A stretch of DNA of 30,830 bases from a virus. Where the stretch lies: IMG/VR virus record IMGVR_UViG_3300013010_000006, positions 1 to 30,830 of that record, one strand, 5' to 3'. The translations under genes were made by a program, and so were the position numbers. This document shows, in pieces, positions 7,207-13,961 of this stretch (positions are counted from its first letter, which is position 1; each line of letters starts with the position of its first letter). The notes below the pieces were generated by a model. The model searched no databases. It was given only the letters and a program-made list of their open reading frames with translations, and was not told where the DNA came from.

Positions 7207-7520
7207 AAAATTCAGTAAGAGAAGAACTAAGTGAGTACATCACAGAACGAGTTGAAGAAATACAAAGGTATGATGGTAGAGAAATGGAAGATTTGCACTT
7301 TCATCTATTCAATGAGGATTATTACATCATAGGATATTATCAGGCATCACAATGGCTGAAAACACATAACATTGGAGAGTTTGAAGCTATCCAAATATGT
7401 CAAGAGTATGAAAAGGATCACTTTGGAGAAACAAGAATATATGACAACGCAGAAAAGACTGTGAATATGTTAGCTTACATCTGGGGTGAAGAATTACTGA
7501 GTGACATGAATTTATTATAA
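7203..7520 (+). CDS. Conserved phage protein of unknown function, 105 aa
   Basis: The product has an N-terminal charged helix and then a well-defined core: LHFHLFNEDYYIIGYYQASQ (about 29-48), followed by IQICQEYEKDHFGETR and a C-terminal helix VNMLAYIWGEELL. I recall closely similar small proteins in Bacteroidota phages, where they have no known role. It is coupled to the upstream gene by ATGA. Soluble, with no catalytic motif that I can name. Confidence 0.65.
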   Translation: MKNSVREELSEYITERVEEIQRYDGREMEDLHFHLFNEDYYIIGYYQASQWLKTHNIGEFEAIQICQEYEKDHFGETRIYDNAEKTVNMLAYIWGEELLSDMNLL

Positions 7521-7529
7521 TTTTATTTG

Positions 7530-7537
7530 TATCTTTA
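7530..7537 (+). promoter_or_regulatory. Possible second early promoter (-7 element)
   Basis: TATCTTTA, with the flanks TTG before and C after, repeats the core of the promoter at 6738-6745. No good -33 TTTG is seen 19-21 bases upstream. A start near 7543 would leave a leader of about 13 bases before the ATG at 7556. The gap between genes here is just 35 bases and is used almost entirely by this element. Confidence 0.45.
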
Positions 7538-7555
7538 CCATCTAAACAATGACAA

Positions 7556-7822
7556 ATGGACTTAATTGAAACAACCAGAATCCTCTCAAGGATCTTAGAG
7601 CAAACAGAATACTCTATTGAGTACAATGGCAAGAGGTTAGAAGATGCCAAGAAAGAATGCATCAAGGATTCCAATACTAAAATGTGGATCGAAGCGAATG
7701 AGGAAAGAATGACAAGGTACAATGATGAAGTTGATGCTTTGAGACAAGCAATCTACTCTATTAAAACACAACAAGAATTTGAATACTGGAAAGGTAAAAA
7801 TTTAATCACCCCTAAAACATAA
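7556..7822 (+). CDS. Small early protein of unknown function, 88 aa
   Basis: The product is helical and highly charged, with two long helices (about 5-35 and 45-75) that could form an antiparallel coiled coil. No catalytic or metal-binding motif is visible. Another ATG at 7549 gives only a six-codon frame, so 7556 is the likely start. It follows the possible promoter at 7530. Confidence 0.6.
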   Translation: MDLIETTRILSRILEQTEYSIEYNGKRLEDAKKECIKDSNTKMWIEANEERMTRYNDEVDALRQAIYSIKTQQEFEYWKGKNLITPKT

Positions 7823-7825
7823 AAC

Positions 7826-8077
7826 ATGGGAATCAAGAAAAGTGAGTTGAAGCAACTCCAACAAACTGCTTCAAATATGGTTAGAACACTAACTGAAATG
7901 ACTTCACAAACTGGAGAGCTTTCAAAAATAGCTACCAAGCTAACAGAACGAGCTGAGACAAATCAAAAGAAGTCATCAATTAAGATGGCTCAAGAGATGA
8001 ATGATGTTATGATTGAGCTTTCAGCATCTCAGGGCATTATTGGATCGGCATTAGTCAAAGCATTAAACATTAAATAA
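7826..8077 (+). CDS. Small helical protein, 83 aa
   Basis: The product is helical with many Lys, Glu and Gln residues, and heptad-like Leu/Met/Ile positions from about residue 8 to 45. It starts four bases after the previous stop and belongs to the same early series. No family recognised. Confidence 0.6.
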   Translation: MGIKKSELKQLQQTASNMVRTLTEMTSQTGELSKIATKLTERAETNQKKSSIKMAQEMNDVMIELSASQGIIGSALVKALNIK

Positions 8078-8087
8078 ACTAAAACAG

Positions 8088-8477
8088 ATGACAAATTTCA
8101 ACACAGAGATACACGAAAAAGTATCACTACTTGCAAAGGGTACAACCGAGATATTAGATCGCAATCTTTCAACACTAAAATCTGAATCTAATCACAAGAG
8201 AAAGAAAATGATGATGGGAATGTTGAATGGATCAAAATTGCTATCAATCACGATTGGTAATATGGTCACAACTGAAGATGATCAGAGTGTGGTAATTTCA
8301 ACCTTGATTCAGAGCTTAACGAATACATACAAGGTATGTTTTCAGTATGGTGTTCAATTCACCACAACTGATGGATTGATTAATGCATGGCATAGTGGAT
8401 TAAGTTGGGCGCAAAAACGTGAAGCAAAACCAACCGCATCATCTAATGATGTACTAAATCTATTTGACAATGAATAA
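8088..8477 (+). CDS. Early protein of unknown function, 129 aa
   Basis: The product has a charged N-terminal half with a basic segment (ESNHKRKKMMMGMLNGSKLL, about 35-54) and a mixed alpha/beta second half ending in an acidic tail. There is no membrane segment. The basic patch could contact nucleic acid, but no domain is recognised. The gene ends in an eight-base overlap with the small Cys-rich gene at 8470. Confidence 0.6.
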   Translation: MTNFNTEIHEKVSLLAKGTTEILDRNLSTLKSESNHKRKKMMMGMLNGSKLLSITIGNMVTTEDDQSVVISTLIQSLTNTYKVCFQYGVQFTTTDGLINAWHSGLSWAQKREAKPTASSNDVLNLFDNE

Positions 8478-8577
8478 TCAATACAGTGACTGTTGTGGAG
8501 CTGAATGCTTCATGACTGAATATGGCATATGTCCAGACTGCTTAGAACATTGCGAATTTATAAGTGAGGAATCATGA
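8470..8577 (+). CDS. Zinc-ribbon-like microprotein, 35 aa
   Basis: The product has seven cysteines' worth of metal-ligand potential in 35 residues: the visible Cys positions are 8, 9, 13, 21, 24 and 28, with His at 27. CCGAEC and CPDCLEHC look like the two knuckles of a small zinc ribbon. The ATG overlaps the previous gene and the stop overlaps the next ATG in an ATGA junction. Similar tiny Cys-rich proteins occur in Bacteroidota phages (recollection). Zinc binding is inference; a regulatory or nucleic-acid role is possible. Confidence 0.6.
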   Translation: MNNQYSDCCGAECFMTEYGICPDCLEHCEFISEES

Positions 8578-8765
8578 AGAAAATAAACACAGAAACAGCT
8601 GCACTTTATCTTCTGGATTATATAGATAATATAAAAACAGAAGATGCATATGATCAATCAGCAAAGAAATTAGCGAAGCATTATATCCAGTATCTTATCA
8701 ATTGGCATGTAGAACCAGCTCAGAACGATTCTAAGCGCAATACAGAGCATAATGAACAAAAGTGA
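8574..8765 (+). CDS. Small protein of unknown function, 63 aa
   Basis: The product has an N-terminal helical region (INTETAALYLLDYIDNI) and a second helix (LAKHYIQYLINWHV), then a polar tail rich in Asn, Lys and Glu. The start is in an ATGA junction and the 3' end overlaps the next gene by 14 bases. No family recognised. Confidence 0.55.
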   Translation: MKKINTETAALYLLDYIDNIKTEDAYDQSAKKLAKHYIQYLINWHVEPAQNDSKRNTEHNEQK

Positions 8766-8994
8766 TAGCAACACAAGGCAAGTGGATAAAAGTCGCTTAA
8801 AAGATGGCTATGTGGTCTTACATGAAGCCGAGTGGTTAGAATGCCAAGCCAGATTGAATGCAATTGGTGATGAAAGAGAACGCAAAGGAGCACCATATGA
8901 CAATCCAATGGTTCAGATAGAATCTACTTTGTTTGAAATAGAGTGCAAAACAGAGATGCTGAAGAAGCTGCTCAATCAATACGTTTTAAAATGA
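8752..8994 (+). CDS. Small protein of unknown function, 80 aa
   Basis: The product is charged and predicted helical in its C-terminal half (LFEIECKTEMLKKLLNQYVL), with a short beta-like segment YVVLHEAEWLE near residue 20. It overlaps its neighbours at both ends, by 14 bases upstream and by ATGA downstream. No recognisable domain. Confidence 0.55.
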   Translation: MNKSDSNTRQVDKSRLKDGYVVLHEAEWLECQARLNAIGDERERKGAPYDNPMVQIESTLFEIECKTEMLKKLLNQYVLK

Positions 8995-9452
8995 GCACAC
9001 ATATCAGTCCACTCACTGGTGAAGTTGTACTATCTGGAGAAAGTTTAGATGTAAGAGGTAATGTCTTAACGACTGACACGATCTCAGCATATGAATTGGC
9101 TCACAAATACAACAAATCCATTACAGCTCTGGTCAATGGTCAATATGTTGGTTGGGGTTATACTCCATCTTTCATTCATTTCAAGCACAATAGAGAGCAT
9201 ATAGATAAGATTTCAGAGATTACATACTGGCATGATTTTCCTCATGGAGAATATTGCCGATATCATGCAATTGTGCTTATAGCTTGTGGTGGATATGATT
9301 CAAAACAATTCTATTCTGATAGATTATCAGATCAAGAAAATGAAAGGTATCTCACTCATGTACGTGGTTCAGTTTTATCCAAGAGTAAAACACAAAAAAT
9401 AAATTTCAAATCCAGAAAAGATAAATCTGGATTCACAATTAAACAAAATTAA
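8991..9452 (+). CDS. Protein of unknown function, 153 aa
   Basis: I take the ATG at 8991, in an ATGA overlap with the upstream stop, rather than the GTG at 8943 that would add 16 residues in another gene's frame. The product is mixed alpha/beta with an N-terminal beta-rich part (GEVVLSGESLDVRGNVLTTD), several His and Trp residues in the middle and a very basic C-terminal tail (KSKTQKINFKSRKDKSGFTI). The tail suggests nucleic-acid contact. It lies directly before the OB-fold-like gene at the start of the replication block. Confidence 0.6.
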   Translation: MSTHISPLTGEVVLSGESLDVRGNVLTTDTISAYELAHKYNKSITALVNGQYVGWGYTPSFIHFKHNREHIDKISEITYWHDFPHGEYCRYHAIVLIACGGYDSKQFYSDRLSDQENERYLTHVRGSVLSKSKTQKINFKSRKDKSGFTIKQN

Positions 9453-9453
9453 A

Positions 9454-9855
9454 ATGAAAAATTCAAAAATTACTGCTTTACAAGCAAATGGAACGTGGCA
9501 AACTAAAAGAGGTGATACAATGTATTCCTTTGAGATTCAGTTTGAAGATGAACAAACTGGACAGTGCAATGCTAAAACAGCTGAACCACCATATGCAATA
9601 GGTGACATGGTATTCTATGAGGTCACCAGATCATCAAACTTTGGAGATACTCTAAAAGTGACTAAGAATGATCCAACAGCATTTAATGGAGCACCAAAAC
9701 CACAAACCACTCAGAAGAATATTGAAAATTCTTGGGCTATCCAGACAGCTGTTCAGATAGTTGGATCATGCAAAGAAGAAACGTATGATGAATATCTGGA
9801 ACAGATTGGAATTTTAGCTCGTATTTTATTAATAGAACGTGATAATTTAAACTAA
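9454..9855 (+). CDS. OB-fold-like protein, possible single-strand DNA-binding protein
   Basis: The first 70 or so residues have the strand-and-loop pattern of a small OB fold: ITALQANGTWQTKRGDTMYS, then FEIQFEDEQTG and IGDMVFYEVT. A linker rich in Pro, Thr and Gln follows, and then a helical tail with ENSWAIQTAVQIV and a C-terminal segment RILLIERDNL. Similar proteins lie at the head of replication genes in Bacteroidota phages and are candidates for single-strand DNA binding. The position next to the primosome-like genes supports this. No acidic C-terminal tip typical of bacterial SSB is present. It is coupled to the next gene by TAATG. Confidence 0.45.
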   Translation: MKNSKITALQANGTWQTKRGDTMYSFEIQFEDEQTGQCNAKTAEPPYAIGDMVFYEVTRSSNFGDTLKVTKNDPTAFNGAPKPQTTQKNIENSWAIQTAVQIVGSCKEETYDEYLEQIGILARILLIERDNLN

Positions 9856-10079
9856 TGAAACATAACAAAAACGGATTCAAATCTTATATAGTTAAGATGT
9901 ATGGATCTCAAGCGAAGATGGCCAGTGCTCTGAAAGTTTCAACGAACACAGTTAATAGTTGGGTGCAAAAGAATCCAATGCCATTATTGAAACACTCTCA
10001 AACAATATTGAAACAATGTGATACAACAGCTCAAGAATTAATGTCTGAGGTTCTGTATCATAATGAGAATATAAAGTGA
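9855..10079 (+). CDS. Small helix-turn-helix DNA-binding protein
   Basis: The 74-residue product has a clear helix-turn-helix at about 17-39: YGSQAKMASALKVSTNTVNS, followed by WVQKNPMPLLK. The spacing (Gln and Ala in helix one, Ser-Thr-Asn-Thr-Val in the recognition helix) fits Cro/YdaS-like regulators. It lies in the middle of the replication genes, as regulators in phages often do, and could act on the repeat at 6706-6733. The first residues are basic. It starts in TAATG and ends in GTGA junctions. Confidence 0.65.
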   Translation: MKHNKNGFKSYIVKMYGSQAKMASALKVSTNTVNSWVQKNPMPLLKHSQTILKQCDTTAQELMSEVLYHNENIK

Positions 10080-10819
10080 AGCGTGACCTTTGCTTCAATT
10101 CAGAAGCAGCTCAAATGTATGGTGTAGATGGGGCAATCATGCTCCACCACCTTGCATTCTGGGTGTATAAAAACAAGCTCAATCAAAAGAATGAGATTGA
10201 TGGTCACACATGGACTTGGAACAGCGCATCTGCTCTAAGAGCAATATTTCCATTCTGGAAAGATAATCAGATCAGAAGAATCTTAACTAATCTTGAGAAA
10301 GAAGGTGCAATTATTTCAGCTGTTCATAATCGTGCGAGATGGGATAGAACAAAATGGTACACAATTACTGAAAAAGTCCAGCAATTCTACCAATTCCAGA
10401 AATCTGAACATGCAAGTACAGAAATCAACACTTCGAAGTCTAAAAAACAGAAGAACGATGTTAAGAAAACATCACACCAATACCAGATAGTTAATACAGA
10501 TAGTAAACAGATAAAGACACATATAGTATATCCATACGAAAATGAGGAATTTAAAAAAATATGGATACTCTGGAAACAAGACCGATCCAATCGTAAAATA
10601 AAAAAATACACAAAGGTTGGAGAACAAGCTGCTCTCAAGAAATTGCAAGATGAAAGCGGTGGAGATGTAAATACAGCAATAAAAATGATTCAAAACTCAA
10701 TAGCAAATGGATATCAGGGAATCTTCGCAATTAAAAACAACAGAAAACAGAATGCAGCTGTTCAAGGATTCGACAAATCAAAGCTGCTTGACCATCTTAA
10801 ACAAACTCGCAACTCTTAA
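10076..10819 (+). CDS. Primosome-like replication protein (winged-helix N-domain)
   Basis: The start is GTG in a GTGA overlap with the upstream stop. The first 110 residues are a winged-helix domain common in phage replication initiators: AAQMYGVDGAIMLHHLAFWV, then WTWNSASALRAIFPFW, NQIRRILTNLEKEGAI and RTKWYTIT. A polar linker leads to a C-terminal domain (about 165-247) with FKKIWILWKQ, EQAALKKLQDE and AIKMIQNSIANGYQGIF, which resembles the DnaD-like helicase-loader domain. It probably marks the phage origin and recruits the host helicase, since no phage DNA polymerase or helicase is present in the window. The origin itself is not identified. Confidence 0.7.
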   Translation: MKRDLCFNSEAAQMYGVDGAIMLHHLAFWVYKNKLNQKNEIDGHTWTWNSASALRAIFPFWKDNQIRRILTNLEKEGAIISAVHNRARWDRTKWYTITEKVQQFYQFQKSEHASTEINTSKSKKQKNDVKKTSHQYQIVNTDSKQIKTHIVYPYENEEFKKIWILWKQDRSNRKIKKYTKVGEQAALKKLQDESGGDVNTAIKMIQNSIANGYQGIFAIKNNRKQNAAVQGFDKSKLLDHLKQTRNS

Positions 10820-11300
10820 TCCAGTTGAGGCATGGCATCAAGGCACTAATGTAAGGACTGCAATGAAATGTGATGAGGTGACAACATTTGCAGCTCTATA
10901 TGCTATCACAAAAGACATGCTTGATTATCTGGAGATGAACAAAACTCTCAGAACGCAAGAAGAAATACAACATGCAGTATCTGTTTTACTGAATGAATTT
11001 CCAGCGTATAAATTAGAGGAATGGAAAATTGTCATGGATAGATTCAAAGCTGGATATTTTGGCAATATGTTTGAACGTCTAAAATTGCCAGAGCTGAGAG
11101 AGGCATTTTTAAAGTATGCAGATGAAAGATCAATTATGATGGAGAATAAATACCATGAGACAAAAAAGATAGAACCAGAACCATTGTCTGAAGAACAAAA
11201 AAACATCATGAAGCAGTTGGTGAAAGATCTGGACTTAAAATCAGACACAGATTTCAGAGGTCGCTGGAAGCATATTCATCACCCAAACACAACAGAATGA
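10752..11300 (+). CDS. Replication-associated protein, partner of the primosome gene
   Basis: The 182-residue reading from ATG 10752 overlaps the previous gene by 68 bases. Alternative starts are 10707 and a TTG at 10788; the conserved-looking part begins at about LNPVEAWHQGTNVR, so 10788 cannot be excluded. The helical core with VSVLLNEFPAYKLEEWKIV and FERLKLPELREAFLKYAD resembles the small helical protein that follows the initiator gene in many Bacteroidota phages and may help load the helicase. This is a family resemblance from memory. It ends in an ATGA junction. Confidence 0.6.
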   Translation: MQLFKDSTNQSCLTILNKLATLNPVEAWHQGTNVRTAMKCDEVTTFAALYAITKDMLDYLEMNKTLRTQEEIQHAVSVLLNEFPAYKLEEWKIVMDRFKAGYFGNMFERLKLPELREAFLKYADERSIMMENKYHETKKIEPEPLSEEQKNIMKQLVKDLDLKSDTDFRGRWKHIHHPNTTE

Positions 11301-11767
11301 AACTTAAACTAATTAGAACAAACAGCAGCGCAAATTCAACAAATGGATTATTGTATGACATCACATCAGATCCAGAATTTATGTGCTACACTCTTGAGGA
11401 TGAACCAAGAGAAATCAAAGTGAAACATCAAACATGCATTCCAGCTGGTGAATACACTCTTGGATTAAAAACTCATGGAAGGTTGCATGACAAATACCAA
11501 TATAGATTTGCAGACATCCACAATGGAATGATTGAACTCTTGCATGTGCCAAATTTTACAGATATTTTGATTCATTGTGGCAATACAGATGAAGATACTT
11601 CTGGATGTTTACTTGTTGGAGATACACAAGAGAACAACAACATTAAAAAATCTGGATTTATAGGCAAGAGCACCAGTGCATATTTTAGAATCTACAAAGC
11701 CATATCTAAAGCAATAATGTCTGGAGAGCACTGTTCAATTAATATCACAGATGATGTAATCATATGA
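11297..11767 (+). CDS. DUF5675-family protein, possible peptidoglycan-active enzyme
   Basis: The 156-residue product fits the DUF5675 family, found in phages and bacteria. Typical features are CYTLEDEPREIK (30-41), IPAGEY (48-53) and the core LLHVPNFTDILIHCGNTDED (81-100), followed by TSGCLLVG (101-108). The His93 and Cys104 pair resembles the active site of L,D-transpeptidase-like enzymes, so a role in peptidoglycan cleavage is often suggested but is inference here. No signal peptide is seen, so it would need a holin to reach the wall. It is the best endolysin candidate in this genome, though it sits in the replication block rather than with the holin-like genes. Confidence 0.7.
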   Translation: MKLKLIRTNSSANSTNGLLYDITSDPEFMCYTLEDEPREIKVKHQTCIPAGEYTLGLKTHGRLHDKYQYRFADIHNGMIELLHVPNFTDILIHCGNTDEDTSGCLLVGDTQENNNIKKSGFIGKSTSAYFRIYKAISKAIMSGEHCSINITDDVII

Positions 11768-12177
11768 CTGAAAGAAGCAAAGCAAAAAATGCATGTGATA
11801 AAGCCTTTAGCAGATTTGTTAGGTTATCATGTGCTGATAAATATGGAATGATAAACTGTATTACTTGTGACAAGCGCAAGATGTGGGATGAAGTTGATTG
11901 TGGTCACTTTCAAACCAGAAGCAAATTATCAGTAAGATGGTTATATGAACCAGAAAACGGATTAATAAATGCAGCTGCTCAGTGTAAAGGATGCAATATG
12001 AGTAATGGAGGGCATTCTTATCAGTTCGGCAAGAAGATAGATGCTCTGTATGGCTCAGGGAAGGCTGATACAGTCGTTTTTATGTCTAATCAGATACGCA
12101 AGTACTCAGTGCAAGAGTTAAGGGATATGGCGGCCTTATTTGAAGCGAGAGCACAAGCCATATTACAAGAAATTTAG
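11764..12177 (+). CDS. ninG: NinG/Rap-like recombination nuclease
   Basis: The 137-residue product carries the NinG pattern: a basic N-terminal helix (KAFSRFVRLSCAD), a CxxC at 32-35, CGHF at 46-49, QTRS, and a second CxxC at 74-77 in QCKGCN. In lambda this protein (Rap) aids recombination and is a structure-specific nuclease acting on branched DNA. Cys and His residues probably bind zinc. The length is somewhat shorter than lambda NinG but the core is complete. It is the last gene before the sigma-factor promoter and is coupled upstream by ATGA. Confidence 0.8.
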   Translation: MTERSKAKNACDKAFSRFVRLSCADKYGMINCITCDKRKMWDEVDCGHFQTRSKLSVRWLYEPENGLINAAAQCKGCNMSNGGHSYQFGKKIDALYGSGKADTVVFMSNQIRKYSVQELRDMAALFEARAQAILQEI

Positions 12178-12204
12178 GAGACAAATATTGTTTTCTTATA
12201 TTTG
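12173..12204 (+). promoter_or_regulatory. Consensus Bacteroidota promoter for the sigma-like gene
   Basis: TATATTTG at 12197-12204 matches TAnnTTTG exactly. A weak -33 (TTTA, 12173-12176) lies 20 bases upstream. Transcription should start around 12210, the same place as the GTG start of the next gene, so that message may be leaderless or nearly so. Confidence 0.6.
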
Positions 12205-12209
12205 GGGTT

Positions 12210-12740
12210 GTGGTTAGAAGCTACATATCCAAAAATTACAATGCTATCAAAAAAATGGCATGTACTATTGCCAAAAAAAGTTTGATTGATTGTGAGGAAT
12301 TATGTCACATTGTGATATTAAGTATTTTAGAGAGTGATCAGAGCAAGATTGAAGAACTGATCAAGAAGAAGCAGTTGAGATATTGGTTGGCAAGGATGAT
12401 GATGAACCAATACAACTCCACCACATCACCATATCATTACACATACAGAAAACCAGCTGAAAGACACAGAGAAGCGAAGCAAGATATTCTGCTGTGGTTT
12501 GATTCTGATATTGAAAAGAAGATTAAGGATGAAGAAAAGATTGATTTCATCAATTCTACTCTTTCAGATATGCCATATTTTGATAAGACAGTAACAGAAA
12601 TATATTATGAGCATGGCCATTCTTTCAAAACTATGTCTGAAGATACTGGTATAAGCAAAACAACTCTTTTCAAAGCTCTAAAACGTACTAAAAATGAAAT
12701 CAAAAAAAAAGCCAAGCAAAGGACTTGGAGACACGATTGA
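12210..12740 (+). CDS. Sigma-70-like transcription factor
   Basis: The 176-residue product looks like a short sigma factor. The N-terminal part (5-40, YISKNYNAIKKMACTIAKKS, then CEELCHIVILSIL) resembles region 2, which binds core polymerase and the -10 DNA. The C-terminal part (about 110-165) resembles region 4, with a helix-turn-helix in EHGHSFKTMSEDTGISKTTL. Region 3 is missing, as in ECF-type factors. It probably directs host polymerase to later phage genes. The GTG start at 12210 is chosen because the region-2 helix begins at once; the next ATG would remove 15 residues of it. The gene has its own promoter. Confidence 0.6.
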   Translation: MVRSYISKNYNAIKKMACTIAKKSLIDCEELCHIVILSILESDQSKIEELIKKKQLRYWLARMMMNQYNSTTSPYHYTYRKPAERHREAKQDILLWFDSDIEKKIKDEEKIDFINSTLSDMPYFDKTVTEIYYEHGHSFKTMSEDTGISKTTLFKALKRTKNEIKKKAKQRTWRHD

Positions 12741-13065
12741 GAAAGTAACAAAATTCACTGGACTGAAAGCTGCTGTGGAATCCATCTTTGGAGAGGATTG
12801 TGGATGCTCAGAGAGGAAAGAGAAATTGAATAAACTTTTTCCATTTGGAGCACATATGAGTGCAGAGGATCGTGATCTCTATAACAAGCATTTGATAAAT
12901 TGGAAGAAGGGCGGTAAGGTGACTGCTTCACAGCAACATCTGGCCATTGATATTTGGATCAGAAGCACAAACAAAAAAAAGAAATTTTCCAATTGCACAT
13001 CTTGTGTAAGGAAATTCTTTGAGGATATTGAAAAACTATATGAAAACAGTTGCGACAATGACTAG
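12694..13065 (+). CDS. Small Cys-containing phage protein, 123 aa
   Basis: The product begins with a very basic segment and then GLGDTIEKVTKFTGLKAAVE (10-29), FGEDCGCSERKEKLNKLFPF (32-51) and a later CTSC. Similar proteins with GLGDTIEK...GEDCGC are known to me from Bacteroidota phages without a function. The two Cys pairs could bind a metal ion. It overlaps the sigma-like gene by 47 bases and the ParB-like gene by 8 bases, so it is co-transcribed with both. A regulatory or nucleic-acid role is possible. Confidence 0.6.
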   Translation: MKSKKKPSKGLGDTIEKVTKFTGLKAAVESIFGEDCGCSERKEKLNKLFPFGAHMSAEDRDLYNKHLINWKKGGKVTASQQHLAIDIWIRSTNKKKKFSNCTSCVRKFFEDIEKLYENSCDND

Positions 13066-13636
13066 ACCTATCAATAAAATATTTGCTCATAAAAAAAATC
13101 CACGTTTTATACGAAACGAAAAATATCTGGAGCAATTAAAAAGCATAAAAGAGACACCAGAGATGATGAAGCTCAGACCAGTAATAATAGACGAGAATGA
13201 TATCATACTTGGAGGACATCAAAGATGGAGAGCGTGTAAAGAATTAAAGTGGAAAGATATTCCAGTCACACAATATACCAGAGAGATGCATTTGAAATCT
13301 GAATCGTGGACTGTTTATGGAAAGTCATATGAAGCAGTCGGTGCTGAAGTTGCCATCAAAGACAATACACACTATGGAGAATTTGATTATGATATTCTTG
13401 CGAATGAATGGGATGTGCATCCATTGGTTGATTGGGGACTGGATGTCTGGCAACCAGAAACGGATCTGAATTTGGATGAATTTTTTGCTGAACCAGATAT
13501 TACACCAGAGAGCTCTGATTTCAAAATCATTCTTGAATATAGCGAAGATGAATACAATAATCTGATGGAAGTATTTGAGAAACAAAGTGGATCAAAAGAA
13601 TCAATCATATACAAATTGCTTACAGATGAAAAGTGA
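13058..13636 (+). CDS. ParB/Srx-like domain protein
   Basis: I take ATG 13058; the earlier in-frame ATG at 13019 would put 13 unrelated residues before the domain. Residues 3-75 match the ParB N-terminal (sulfiredoxin-like) fold: an Asn-Pro-Arg at 14-16, then LRPVIIDENDIILGGHQRWR (39-58) with the characteristic GGHQRWRA loop, and IPV. ParB proteins use this fold to bind nucleotides, and in phages it often accompanies DNA modification enzymes. The last 80 residues are acidic. It is an isolated domain: no methyltransferase or partition partner is fused or adjacent. It is directly upstream of the 7-deazaguanine island. Its role there is inference. Confidence 0.7.
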   Translation: MTRPINKIFAHKKNPRFIRNEKYLEQLKSIKETPEMMKLRPVIIDENDIILGGHQRWRACKELKWKDIPVTQYTREMHLKSESWTVYGKSYEAVGAEVAIKDNTHYGEFDYDILANEWDVHPLVDWGLDVWQPETDLNLDEFFAEPDITPESSDFKIILEYSEDEYNNLMEVFEKQSGSKESIIYKLLTDEK

Positions 13637-13961
13637 AGTGATAATACAATTTGAAATGGAGGGATTTCACAACTATCCAAATCCACCAGAACAAGTTGAG
13701 TTTTTAAAGTATGTCCACAGACATACATTCACAATCAAATGTGGCTATGAAGTAACAGATCTGAACAGAGAGAAAGAAATTTTCATATGCAGAGACATGG
13801 TGAAAGAATATCTCACAGAGGCGTATGGATATCCTTGTCAATTTAAAAACATGAGCTGTGAAATGATCGCAAAAGAAATACTTGAATTCAGTAAAGAAGA
13901 TCAAATGAAGTGGTGTGAGGTATGGGAAGAAAACACTGGTGGAGCAAAAGTTGAATTATGA
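13626..13961 (+). CDS. Possible T-fold protein, distantly QueD-like, 111 aa
   Basis: Start at ATG 13626; an earlier TTG at 13575 lies inside the ParB-like gene. The product has EMEGFHNYPNPPEQVEFLKY (10-29), then HRHTFTIKCGYEV and a later NMSCEMIAKEILEF. The His-x-His strand and the Cys-Glu near the end of the chain recall the T-fold of QueD and pterin enzymes (HGH and T-x-E-N), but the spacing is not that of normal QueD. Phages often carry this small family with no known function. Next to DpdA, a role in making or checking the modified base is attractive but unproved. Confidence 0.4.
   Translation: MKSEVIIQFEMEGFHNYPNPPEQVEFLKYVHRHTFTIKCGYEVTDLNREKEIFICRDMVKEYLTEAYGYPCQFKNMSCEMIAKEILEFSKEDQMKWCEVWEENTGGAKVEL

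Noticed and set aside
8943-8990. GTG-initiated extension of the gene at 8991
   Set aside because: The added 16 residues are just another frame of the upstream gene, while ATG 8991 gives the ATGA overlap seen at many junctions here.
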